Below are positions 1 through 6,548 of a stretch of 10,000 nt of DNA, in pieces. The stretch spans positions 1-10,000 of the forward strand of contig JAIWNQ010000023.1 in NCBI GenBank assembly GCA_020216745.1, in the 5' to 3' direction. The notes beneath the pieces were generated by a model. That model saw nothing but the letters and a program-made list of their open reading frames with translations, was not told the DNA's origin and did not search any database. Each line of letters starts with the position of its first letter. The first letter of the stretch is position 1. Origin of the DNA: Candidatus Hydrogenedens sp. Its GTDB lineage: Bacteria > Hydrogenedentota > Hydrogenedentia > Hydrogenedentales > Hydrogenedentaceae. The position numbers and the translations under genes were made by a program.

Positions 1-334
1 CTCCCTTTCCAAGGATTGCTTCCGTTTTTCGTTTTAAGTCCGACAATCTCGAAATTGCCTGGTCAAAAGCACTGATTGCAACTTCATATTGCTTCTCTAC
101 TAATGCCGATTTGCCTAATCGGAGATATGCTTCTCCTAACCGCGGTGAGTTAGGATAATTTGCTATAAATTTTTTATATTCCTCTATGGCTTCTTTGAAA
201 AATTGACGGCTATACAAACCATTTGCAAAATCAAACTGAGACACTTCTTCTGTATCCACATCAGTAGATTGTGCATAAATAAAGCCAGAAATAAAAGTAA
301 ATCCGATACAAATAACAATACGTATCAACTTCAT
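1..334 (-). CDS. Exported TPR-repeat protein, partial (C-terminus beyond left edge)
   Basis: Reading leftward from ATG at 334-332 the frame stays open to the window edge, giving 111 codons of an incomplete protein. Residues 1-21 form a signal peptide: MKLIR, then a hydrophobic stretch, then IYA before Q22, a plausible signal peptidase I site. No lipobox is seen. From about residue 34 the sequence has TPR character: FANGLYSRQFFKEAIEEYKK, then NYPNSPRLGEAYLRLGKSAL and KQYEVAISAFDQAI, i.e. roughly two repeats with the usual small/aromatic/Pro spacing. The NYPNSP...A..rLG pattern resembles the YbgF/CpoB and BamD-like TPR group. It starts 22 nt after the exbD-like stop, so it is probably the third gene of that operon; by analogy with Tol-Pal operons it may act in the periplasm with the motor pair. 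The upstream ribosome site (GGGA) is weak. Fold and export are well supported; the exact role is not. Confidence 0.85.
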   Translation of the reverse strand, partial: MKLIRIVICIGFTFISGFIYAQSTDVDTEEVSQFDFANGLYSRQFFKEAIEEYKKFIANYPNSPRLGEAYLRLGKSALVEKQYEVAISAFDQAISRLSDLKRKTEAILGKG

Positions 335-356
335 AAACTTTTTTCCCATCTCTATG

Positions 357-842
357 TTATTGCCCCGAATTTTCAGGAACAGGTTCTGTCGTTGGACGTT
401 CTCCCGAGGCATTAAAACCTTGAGTAGCGGCTTTCTCATTTATCGTAGAAAAGGCTACATTCTGTATATTTGCTTTTCGACAGCAATCTAACACACGAAT
501 CGCATTTCCTAACATCGCACTCTGGTCTCCACGGATAATAACTGAACTACCTGGGAAGAATTGAGATACTTTATTAAGAACCTCTTGTAATTCGGGTAAA
601 GTAACAGTGCGATTATTTACCACGATAGTGCCATCTGCCTTTAAATTGATGTATATTTCACCTTGGCTTCGTGTTATTGGTACGGAGCTTTCCGCTGTTG
701 GTAATGTAATATCGATTTCCGATTCCAAAACACCGTATACCGTCGTTGCCATGAAAAATACCAATGTCAAAAAGACAATATCAATCAACGGTGCCATTTG
801 GATTGGTTCTGGTTCCTGTTCAAACGTTTTTCGAATTCTCAT
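357..842 (-). CDS. ExbD/TolR-family biopolymer transport protein
   Basis: 161 aa, the usual size for the family. A short cytoplasmic N-terminus (residues 1-18) leads into one membrane segment at about 19-39 (PLIDIVFLTLVFFMATTVYG). Asp21 inside this segment matches the essential proton-path Asp of ExbD/TolR. A periplasmic domain follows at about 40-137: DITLPTAESS, IYINLKADGTIVVNN and VIIRGD are typical ExbD/TolR strands. The last 25 or so residues are a polar Pro/Glu/Thr tail. The partner is the ExbB/TolQ-like protein upstream: the start codon overlaps that gene's stop in an ATGA junction (4 nt), and AAGGGG lies about 8 nt before the ATG, so the two are translationally coupled. The pair forms a proton-driven inner-membrane motor. 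Whether it powers TonB-type uptake or a Tol-Pal-type envelope function cannot be decided; no tonB, tolA or pal gene is visible. Confidence 0.93.
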   Translation of the reverse strand: MRIRKTFEQEPEPIQMAPLIDIVFLTLVFFMATTVYGVLESEIDITLPTAESSVPITRSQGEIYINLKADGTIVVNNRTVTLPELQEVLNKVSQFFPGSSVIIRGDQSAMLGNAIRVLDCCRKANIQNVAFSTINEKAATQGFNASGERPTTEPVPENSGQ

Positions 843-1573
843 AACCGTGCCCCTTTTGCTATAAGTTCAACCAACTCACTCGCCACTGCTTCAACCTCTG
901 CAATAATACGATTTACACGCCCACGTAAGTAAAAATAAATTGCCATGGCTGGAATGGCTACAACCAACCCACCTGCTGTTGTAACCATGGCTGTCGCTAC
1001 ACTATATGCCATTGTCAAACCTTTAACTTGCGCATCATTAAAAGCAATAGCACCAAAAGCTTGCATCATGCCCCATACTGTACCCAGCAATCCCAATAAC
1101 GGTGCCAATACCGCGATATTATTTAAGTATGAAATCCTCTGCCATAATAAACTTGCCCCACGCTCTCCTTCGCTTTCCATAGCATCCTGAACAACATATC
1201 GGTCATGTCCTACTAACTTCACGCCAGCAAAGACCATTTTCGCAATTAATTCATCTCTACCCTCACACAAATCTAAAACACCTTTGTAATCACCTGCTTG
1301 TAAGAGATGGAACAAACGACGGATTAACGTCTGAGGCAGTTCTCGACGCGGTGTCAATGTAAGCAATAAATAAAGTGCCCAGACCAACCCAATAAAGCCA
1401 AGTACACCTATAACCCAAAGGATAACACCGCCAGCTTTTATCATATCCCACAGCGTTAGGTTTTGTTGTATCTGTGGAACTGCCGACGCTGTCGATGCGT
1501 CTTGCCCATAACAATAATTAAAAACGCAAAAAACGACGAGTAATAACAAAAACAATATCCATTTATTTTGCAT
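839..1573 (-). CDS. MotA/TolQ/ExbB proton channel family protein
   Basis: 244 aa. Residues 1-23 form a strongly hydrophobic signal-like segment ending CYG-Q, followed by a short polar stretch. The family core then has three membrane segments: about 48-72 (GGVILWVIGVLGFIGLVWAL), 150-177, and 193-216. Between TM1 and TM2 is the long cytoplasmic loop with the AGDYKGVLDLCEG and AMESEGERG blocks. The family signature PLLGLLGTVWGMMQAF is at 158-173 and the TTAGGLVVAIPAMAIYFYL block lies in TM3. An extra N-terminal signal-like segment is absent from the short E. coli TolQ/ExbB proteins but common in ExbB homologues of other phyla. It forms the motor with the ExbD-like product encoded next. ATG at 1573 is preceded by AAGGGAA about 8 nt upstream, which supports this start. 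First gene of the minus-strand operon. Confidence 0.93.
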   Translation of the reverse strand: MQNKWILFLLLLVVFCVFNYCYGQDASTASAVPQIQQNLTLWDMIKAGGVILWVIGVLGFIGLVWALYLLLTLTPRRELPQTLIRRLFHLLQAGDYKGVLDLCEGRDELIAKMVFAGVKLVGHDRYVVQDAMESEGERGASLLWQRISYLNNIAVLAPLLGLLGTVWGMMQAFGAIAFNDAQVKGLTMAYSVATAMVTTAGGLVVAIPAMAIYFYLRGRVNRIIAEVEAVASELVELIAKGARL

Positions 1574-1906
1574 GCAACTATTCCCTTTTTATTGTTAAAT
1601 GTTAAAAATTATTCCTATACATTATTACAATAATATTATCCTTTTACAAATAAACCAGTTGCAAAAATATTATAATACTTTAATAAAAAGTGAAGTTTAT
1701 TTTCATTTATACCTTTAATGTTAAAAAGAGAAATAAAAATTTATATAATAAAAACGTATTAAAGAAACAAAAATAACATTTCTTGATGGTGTCTTATTAT
1801 ATAGCATTATATTTTTTAAATTTTATTTTATAAATACCTCTCCAATTCCTATTTTTTTTGTGAATATATAGTTATAATACGCAAAAATTGCAAGTAAACT
1901 ACATAC
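1574..1906. other. AT-rich divergent intergenic region, no gene seen
   Basis: The stretch between the exbB-like start and the gcv promoter is extremely AT-rich, with runs of T and A, and many stop codons. I see no convincing coding sequence on either strand. It contains the candidate minus-strand promoter, an extra TATAAT hexamer at 1873-1878 without a good -35, and A/T tracts just upstream of the gcv promoter that could act as an UP element. No conserved RNA structure could be recognised before position 1907. Confidence 0.6.
1635..1664 (-). promoter_or_regulatory. Candidate promoter for exbB-exbD-TPR operon
   Basis: On the minus strand TTGCAA (1664-1659) and GATAAT (1640-1635) are separated by 18 nt, giving a start of transcription near 1628 and a leader of about 55 nt before the exbB-like ATG. 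The boxes match the sigma70 consensus at 4/6 and 5/6 positions. The region is so AT-rich that chance boxes are expected; a perfect TATAAT at 1674-1669 (minus) is a competitor but lacks a good -35. Confidence 0.3.
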
Positions 1907-1936
1907 TTGAAAATTTAGGGAATATTCTGATATAAT
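1907..1936 (+). promoter_or_regulatory. Promoter of gcvT-gcvH-gcvPA-gcvPB-folD operon
   Basis: TTGAAA at 1907-1912 and a perfect TATAAT at 1931-1936 are 18 nt apart. A TG at 1928-1929 gives an extended -10 (TGATATAAT). The predicted transcription start is about 1942-1945, only a few nucleotides before the first paired base of the ZTP aptamer at 1948. This independent agreement between promoter and riboswitch positions supports both calls. Confidence 0.8.
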
Positions 1937-1946
1937 TGATTTTATA

Positions 1947-2023
1947 GATGTCGCGACTGGCGATTTAAGTGGAATGAACCACAAGGGAGCGACATAAAAT
2001 ATCTGTGCCGATCGCCTGGGCAA
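1947..2023 (+). ncRNA. ZTP riboswitch (pfl motif) aptamer
   Basis: The sequence matches the pfl/ZTP aptamer in primary and secondary structure. P1: ATGTCGC (1948-1954) pairs with GCGACAT (1989-1995). P2: GTGG (1969-1972) pairs with CCAC (1979-1982) around an AATGAA loop. The conserved CTGGCG is at 1957-1962 and GGGAGCG at 1985-1991. After a linker of about 10 nt, P3 forms from TGCC (2006-2009) and GGCA (2019-2022), with the hallmark GCCGATCGCCTGGGC at 2007-2021. The pseudoknot pairs GGCG (1959-1962) with CGCC (2013-2016). ZTP riboswitches are known to sense ZMP/ZTP, which builds up when 10-formyl-tetrahydrofolate is scarce, and usually activate purine and one-carbon genes. Here the switch lies 63 nt before gcvT in the leader of the gcv-folD operon. 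Identification is from memory of the consensus, not from a covariance search. Confidence 0.93.
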
Positions 2024-2085
2024 ATGATTAGGTTTTTTCTAAAAAAATAACAAATTAAACAATTGCCCCTTTTAGGAGAGTTTCT
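2024..2085 (+). promoter_or_regulatory. Riboswitch expression platform and gcvT ribosome binding site
   Basis: AGGAGAG (2074-2080) lies 5 nt before a TTG codon at 2086 and decides that start. Just before it, CCCCT (2066-2070) can pair with AGGAG (2074-2078) with one mismatch, forming a small hairpin that would hide the ribosome site. TTGCCC (2063-2068) can alternatively pair with GGGCAA (2018-2023), the 3' side of aptamer stem P3. No GC-rich stem followed by a T run was found: the TTTTTT at 2033-2038 is preceded by only a 3-bp CCT/AGG possibility. Control at translation start is therefore more likely than termination. The switching logic is inferred, not shown. Confidence 0.55.
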
Positions 2086-3171
2086 TTGGAATTAAGAACA
2101 ACTCCGTTATTTGAATGCTGTAAAAAAGCAGGTGGTCGGTTTGTAGATTTTCATGGTTGGTACTTGCCTGTGCAATTTGAAGGTATAATCTCAGAACATC
2201 TTCATGTCCGTTCTGAGGTGGGTATTTTTGACTGTTCACACATGGGCGAATTTCTGATTCATGGGAAAAACAAAATATCTCAGTTATCATATCTAACATG
2301 TGGAGACTTTGTTCGTTTACCTGTGGGTCGTTGTCGATATACCGCATTACTCAATTCAGATGGTTCAGTTCTTGATGACTGTGTAGGTCTTAGGATTAAT
2401 GAAGAAACACTTTACCTTATTACAAATGCAGGGGTTCTGGAACAGGTCTCATCTTTATTATGCAATTCAACCATTGGTGCTACAGATGTATCGAACGAAA
2501 CTGTAAAGATAGATGTACAGGGACCCAAAAGTCTGGATGTCCTTCTCCGTATCGGTTTTGGCTCGTGGATTACTGAACTAAAATATTGGACAGGCAAAGA
2601 AGCAGATTGGAAAGGGAACAAAATTATCGTAACTCGTGCTGGGTATACAGGTGAGTTGGGTTATGAATTATTTTTACCTCCAGAATTAGGTGAAGAGATA
2701 TGGGAATTACTTATTAAAGAGAATGATGTAAAACCGTGCGGTTTAGGGGCTCGCGACACACTACGAACGGAGATGGGTTATCCCTTAAATGGACAAGATA
2801 TACTCCCAGGTATAACTCCTCTAATGGCTTCAATGGAGCGGTTTATCGATTGGGAGCACGATTTTGTCGGGAAGGATAGGTTATTGAAAGACAAAGAACA
2901 TAATGATTATCGAAGACTAAAAGGTATAAAAACTAATACTCGACAAGCCCCAAGACATGGACAAAAACTTGCTCTATCTGATAAAGAGGTCGGAGAGGTA
3001 ACAAGTGGGACATTTGGACCGAGTCTCGGTGTTGGTGTAGGTTTAGCCTTATTGGATAAGGAAGCGTCTATTTCTGGAACAAAATTACAAATCATAGGTC
3101 GTTATTTGGAAATTGATGTTTGTGACGTACCAATTTATCAGAACGGAACTGCACGAAGAAAGGTCTTATAA
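2086..3171 (+). CDS. gcvT: Aminomethyltransferase, glycine cleavage system T protein
   Basis: 361 aa, the normal length. GcvT takes the aminomethyl group from the lipoyl arm of GcvH, releases ammonia and forms 5,10-methylene-THF in the cytoplasm. Visible family motifs: FVDFHGWYLPVQF at 19-31, VGIFDCSHMGEF at 45-56, SDGSVLDDCVG at 91-101 (the Asp97/98 pair includes the expected catalytic Asp), TRAGYTGELGYEL at 183-195, and GLGARDTLRTEMGYPLNGQDI (starting at 219, with the Arg/Asp folate-site residues). The C-terminal barrel carries GEVTSGTFGPSLG near 303-315. The start is TTG, chosen because of the strong AGGAGAG 5 nt upstream and because ELRTTPLF is the usual N-terminus. First gene of the operon and directly under the ZTP riboswitch. 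67 nt separate it from gcvH. Nothing suggests damage. Confidence 0.97.
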   Translation: MELRTTPLFECCKKAGGRFVDFHGWYLPVQFEGIISEHLHVRSEVGIFDCSHMGEFLIHGKNKISQLSYLTCGDFVRLPVGRCRYTALLNSDGSVLDDCVGLRINEETLYLITNAGVLEQVSSLLCNSTIGATDVSNETVKIDVQGPKSLDVLLRIGFGSWITELKYWTGKEADWKGNKIIVTRAGYTGELGYELFLPPELGEEIWELLIKENDVKPCGLGARDTLRTEMGYPLNGQDILPGITPLMASMERFIDWEHDFVGKDRLLKDKEHNDYRRLKGIKTNTRQAPRHGQKLALSDKEVGEVTSGTFGPSLGVGVGLALLDKEASISGTKLQIIGRYLEIDVCDVPIYQNGTARRKVL

Positions 3172-3238
3172 ATATTATGTATGTTAAGTAGTAGTAAAAA
3201 TTTAATAACAGCCCCATATTATTAAAGGAGAACATGCT

Positions 3239-3619
3239 ATGTATCCAGAGGATGTTCGTTATACTGAAAATCATGAATGGATAGGGGAAGAAGATGGTTT
3301 GTATGTGGTAGGCATCTCCGAATATGCTCAAGAGCAATTGGGCGATGTTACTTACGTTGAACTACCAGAGGTAGGAAGACATGTTCGACAGAAAGACCCA
3401 GTCGCTCAGGTTGAATCAGTAAAGGCGGCAGAAGATATTTATGCCCCTGTCACAGGCATTATCGTAGAAGTCAATGAAGCATTAGAGGGAGAGCCAGAAC
3501 TTATCAATTTAGACCCTTATGGTAGGGGCTGGTGTTTTAAGATGGATGATATTGATATAAGCCAATATCGACGTCTAATGAATCGAGAAGCCTACGAGAA
3601 ATATCTAAAATCACTATAA
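3239..3619 (+). CDS. gcvH: Glycine cleavage system H protein (lipoyl carrier)
   Basis: 126 aa, full length for GcvH. It carries the aminomethyl group between the P protein and GcvT on a lipoylated lysine. The lipoylation motif VESVKAAEDIYAP places the modified residue at Lys62. Other family marks are RYTENHEWIGEE at 7-18, VGISEYAQEQLGDVTYVELP at 24-43, and the C-terminal NLDPYGRGWCFKM block. ATG 3239 is preceded by AAAGGAG with 8 nt spacing. Another ATG at 3234 is out of frame and too close to the ribosome site. Second gene of the gcv operon. No lipoyl synthase, octanoyltransferase or lipoate ligase gene is visible in the window, so modification must depend on genes elsewhere. Confidence 0.98.
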   Translation: MYPEDVRYTENHEWIGEEDGLYVVGISEYAQEQLGDVTYVELPEVGRHVRQKDPVAQVESVKAAEDIYAPVTGIIVEVNEALEGEPELINLDPYGRGWCFKMDDIDISQYRRLMNREAYEKYLKSL

Positions 3620-3667
3620 CATTTCTGGTATAAAAACATTTTATTTTGGGCAAGAGGAATCGTATTT

Positions 3668-3718
3668 TTGAAAATGGATTTTTGGTTTTTACGAGAGAAA
3701 ACACAAACATTTTTTTGA
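3668..3718 (+). CDS. Possible short leader ORF before gcvPA (speculative)
   Basis: In the 112-nt gap between gcvH and gcvPA, AGAGGAA (3653-3659) precedes TTG at 3668 (or in-frame ATG at 3674). This opens a frame of 16 codons, MKMDFWFLREKTQTFF, ending in TGA at 3716-3718. That stop overlaps the GAGGAA ribosome site of gcvPA, an arrangement that would permit translational coupling. The peptide resembles nothing I know, and such a short frame can arise by chance in AT-rich DNA. Confidence 0.2.
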   Translation: MKMDFWFLREKTQTFF

Positions 3719-3731
3719 GGAATAAAACATT

Positions 3732-5072
3732 ATGACATGGGTACCATCAACAGAAGAAGATATTCAGCACATGCTCCAAATAATTGGTGTGCAAACAATA
3801 GAGGAGTTATTTCAGGACATTCCACAGGAGTTACAGTTAAAATCATGGAATATTCCCAAAGGAATTTCTGAGCCTGAGGCATATCAATTTCTAAAAAGAC
3901 TAAGTGGTAGAAATCAGACAAATACCATTTCATTTCTCGGTGGTGGCATATACGACCATTATATCCCTGCTGTAGTTGATAGCCTCTCGCAACGTGGTGA
4001 GTTTTTGACCGCATATACTCCATATCAGCCAGAATGTGCCCAAGGTACATTACAAGCAATATATGAATATCAAACAGCCTTATGCCGACTGACAGATATG
4101 GAAGTGGCAAATGCTTCTCTTTATGATGGTGGCACAGCTCTTTTTGAGGCAGTCACCATGGCAGTGCGAATTACAGGTAGAAGAAAAATACACATTTTAG
4201 ATGGCTTAAACCCTATTTATGAGCAAATGCTACGAACACATACCGCAAATCTTGATTTAGAGATTGAATACAGTAAACAACCGAAAGACTGTGCCTGTGT
4301 AATAGGGGCAACTCCTGATTTTTTCGGAAATATGCATGATTTTTCTGAACTCGCTAAACAATGTCATGAGGCTGGAACACTTTTAGTGGTTCAGTTCTAT
4401 CCGATTGCTCTTGGCATCATGAAAACCCCTGGAGAAATGGGCGCTGATATTGCCATTGGTGAAGGACAAGGCTTAGGACTACCACTCGGTTTCGGAGGCC
4501 CCTATTTAGGATTATTTGCTACACGGAAAGAATACATTCGCAAGATGCCTGGTCGAATTACTGCCATGACTGTCGACAAACAGGGAAATCGAGGCTTCGT
4601 CTTAACACTCCAAGCCCGAGAACAACATATTCGCCGAGAAAAAGCAATGTCAAATATATGCTCCAATCAAGCATGGTGTGCACTTCGTGCTTTAATTTAT
4701 CTATGTGAGGTCGGCAAACATGGGCTAACAGAAATTGCGAAACACTGCTATTGGAAATCTGAGTATCTAAAGCAGGAATTATCTAAATTTGTACCCGTCG
4801 TAAATTCATCATTAACTTTTAATGAATTTGTAGTCCGTTTGCCGATGCCAGCCGAAAAAGCTATTGAACAATTAAAAGAACAAAATATTTTGGCGGGTAT
4901 CCCCTTAAAATCATTTTTCGAAAGTTGTAAATTGACATCGCCACGTAAAGATGTCAATGGCAATGTCTATGGAGAGGTTGGAGATATACTAATTGCAGTT
5001 ACAGAAAAAAGAACACGGATTGAATTAGACCTGTTTGTAGAGGCACTTCGTAAAGTGCTTACAAAGGAGTAG
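3732..5072 (+). CDS. gcvPA: Glycine dehydrogenase (decarboxylating) subunit 1
   Basis: 446 aa, typical for the split P protein. With GcvPB it forms the PLP-dependent glycine decarboxylase, which releases CO2 from glycine and loads the aminomethyl group on GcvH. The family signature is clear at 67-115: SFLGGGIYDHYIPAVVD, then TAYTPYQPE and QGTLQAIYEYQT, followed by MEVANASLYDGGTALFEA at 123-140. GEGQGLGLPLGFGGPYLGLF and PGRITAMTVD match the later conserved blocks, as does LTLQAREQHIRREKAMSNIC. This subunit lacks the PLP lysine, as expected, since that is in GcvPB. GAGGAA at 3717-3722 lies 9 nt before the ATG. It ends 5 nt before gcvPB, whose ribosome site overlaps the end of this gene, so the two subunits are probably made in balance. 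Confidence 0.97.
   Translation: MTWVPSTEEDIQHMLQIIGVQTIEELFQDIPQELQLKSWNIPKGISEPEAYQFLKRLSGRNQTNTISFLGGGIYDHYIPAVVDSLSQRGEFLTAYTPYQPECAQGTLQAIYEYQTALCRLTDMEVANASLYDGGTALFEAVTMAVRITGRRKIHILDGLNPIYEQMLRTHTANLDLEIEYSKQPKDCACVIGATPDFFGNMHDFSELAKQCHEAGTLLVVQFYPIALGIMKTPGEMGADIAIGEGQGLGLPLGFGGPYLGLFATRKEYIRKMPGRITAMTVDKQGNRGFVLTLQAREQHIRREKAMSNICSNQAWCALRALIYLCEVGKHGLTEIAKHCYWKSEYLKQELSKFVPVVNSSLTFNEFVVRLPMPAEKAIEQLKEQNILAGIPLKSFFESCKLTSPRKDVNGNVYGEVGDILIAVTEKRTRIELDLFVEALRKVLTKE
5043..5058 (+). repeat. Small perfect hairpin at gcvPA/gcvPB junction
   Basis: GCACTT (5043-5048) and AAGTGC (5053-5058) form a perfect 6-bp stem with a CGTA loop. It lies within the last codons of gcvPA and ends 4 nt before AAAGGAG (5063-5069), the ribosome site of gcvPB. 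It could tune initiation or protect an mRNA end, but it is short and also encodes protein. Confidence 0.35.
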
Positions 5073-5077
5073 TATAT

Positions 5078-6526
5078 ATGAAACTAATATATGAAAAATG
5101 CAATCATCGGCAGGCATTTTCTTTAGGGAAATGTGATGTCCCCGAAAAAGAGTTCCCCAGTGAATTTCGAAGACAAAAATTGGCAGAATTACCAGAGGTA
5201 TCTGAATTAGATGTAGTCCGACATTTCACGCATTTATCACGGCGGAATATGGGAATTGATACTCATTTTTATCCGCTCGGTTCCTGTACAATGAAATATA
5301 ATCCTAAAATAGCAGATATCGTCTCTGCTTTTGATGGTTTTACACAACTTCATCCTCAATTGACTTCTTCTCCAGTATATTATGACTGTATTCAGGGAGC
5401 GTTAGAAATAGTTTACGAAACTGAACGACTTCTAAGTGAAATTTCTGGAATGAAAGCGGTATCCTTACAACCGATGGCTGGTGCCCATGGTGAACTGACA
5501 GGGGTTCTTATTATATCCGCCTATCATAAAAAACATGGCAATCATCATAAAAAAACAATACTTATCCCTGATTCAGCCCACGGCACTAATCCAGCCAGTG
5601 CTGTTATTGCAGGATTTCAGGTACAGGAAATTCAATCAAACGAGCAAGGAACTTTGGATTTGGATAACTTCCGAAAGGCTATAAACGATGAGGTTGCGGG
5701 TATCATGCTAACCTGCCCAAATACCCATGGGCTGTTTGAAAAAGATATAACAGAAATTGCTCGATTGGCTCATCAACACGATGCTTTGCTTTATTATGAT
5801 GGCGCCAACTTAAATGCAATCATAGGTAAGTGTCGCCCCGGTGATTTAGGTTTTGATGTGATGCACTTTAATTTGCATAAGACATTTGCAACACCTCATG
5901 GGATGGGCGGACCCGGTTCAGGTCCTGTTGGGGTTAATGAACGTCTGTTAGATTTTCTCCCCGAACCAAGAGTTGTCAAAACAAGTGATTCAAAATACAG
6001 CCTTGAATATCCAAGCAATAGTATCGGTAAGGTTTCATCTTTCCTGGGACATTTCCTTGTAGCAGTTCGAGCCTATGTTTACATCCTTATGCAAGGAGAT
6101 GAAGGATTGCGAGAAGTCAGCCGTAATGCGGTATTAAATGCAAACTATATTCTGGCTCGACTTCGTTCTGTTTTTCCACCTGCCTTTGACCGATTATGTA
6201 TGCATGAATGCGTACTTAATGCCAGTCCATTTCACGACGTTAATGTGCGAGCCTTAGATTTTGCAAAAGCCCTTCTCGATAGAGGATTTCACGCCCCAAC
6301 TATCTATTTTCCACTCACCGTAAAAGAAGCCATGATGATTGAACCAACTGAAACAGAGACCAAAGAAACACTCGACCAATTTTGTGACACTATGTTGGAA
6401 CTCGCAAAATTAGCCAAAGTGTCGCCCGAAGAATTACATAAAGCACCTATAACAACTCCAGTTCAACGGCTGGATGAAGTAAAAGCGGCAAAAGAATTAA
6501 ATGTCGTCAAGCCTATTTCTAAATGA
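5078..6526 (+). CDS. gcvPB: Glycine dehydrogenase (decarboxylating) subunit 2
   Basis: 482 aa, normal for the PLP-bearing half of the split P protein. Conserved blocks: LPEVSELDVVRHFTHLSRRN at 38-57, DTHFYPLGSCTMKYNPK at 61-77, SLQPMAGAHGELTGVL at 129-144, PDSAHGTNPASA at 164-175, LTCPNTHGLFE at 211-221 and YYDGANLNAI at 239-248. NLHKTFATPHGMGGPGSGP contains the PLP Schiff-base lysine at Lys268. The C-terminal third keeps HECVLNASPFHDVNVRALDFAKALLDRGFHAPT-type sequence with PTETETKETLDQF. ATG 5078 follows AAAGGAG by 8 nt. It acts as a complex with GcvPA in the cytoplasm. The L protein that reoxidises the lipoyl arm is not encoded nearby. folD follows after 22 nt. Confidence 0.97.
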   Translation: MKLIYEKCNHRQAFSLGKCDVPEKEFPSEFRRQKLAELPEVSELDVVRHFTHLSRRNMGIDTHFYPLGSCTMKYNPKIADIVSAFDGFTQLHPQLTSSPVYYDCIQGALEIVYETERLLSEISGMKAVSLQPMAGAHGELTGVLIISAYHKKHGNHHKKTILIPDSAHGTNPASAVIAGFQVQEIQSNEQGTLDLDNFRKAINDEVAGIMLTCPNTHGLFEKDITEIARLAHQHDALLYYDGANLNAIIGKCRPGDLGFDVMHFNLHKTFATPHGMGGPGSGPVGVNERLLDFLPEPRVVKTSDSKYSLEYPSNSIGKVSSFLGHFLVAVRAYVYILMQGDEGLREVSRNAVLNANYILARLRSVFPPAFDRLCMHECVLNASPFHDVNVRALDFAKALLDRGFHAPTIYFPLTVKEAMMIEPTETETKETLDQFCDTMLELAKLAKVSPEELHKAPITTPVQRLDEVKAAKELNVVKPISK

Positions 6527-6548
6527 ATAATAAGATAAGGGTTAGAGT

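Noticed and set aside
203..415. 70-codon plus-strand frame at the left end
   Set aside because: It overlaps the signal peptide of the TPR gene and the end of exbD on the other strand, both of which have clear family features.
1823..2023. 66-codon minus-strand frame across the gcv leader
   Set aside because: It runs through the promoter and riboswitch on the opposite strand, has AT-driven composition and no plausible ribosome site.
2013..2040. Intrinsic terminator ending in TTTTTT at 2033-2038
   Set aside because: Only a 3-bp CCT/AGG stem can form directly before the T run, which is too weak to be credible.
1574..2085. Glycine riboswitch upstream of gcvT
   Set aside because: Expected for many gcv operons, but the tandem glycine aptamer cores are not recognisable here. 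The structured part matches the ZTP/pfl consensus instead.
3234..3236. Alternative ATG for gcvH
   Set aside because: It is only 3 nt from the ribosome site and out of frame with the conserved protein.
3092..3337. 81-codon minus-strand frame across the gcvT-gcvH junction
   Set aside because: It is the antisense of two confidently identified genes and their spacer, with Phe/Ile/Tyr-rich random-looking composition.
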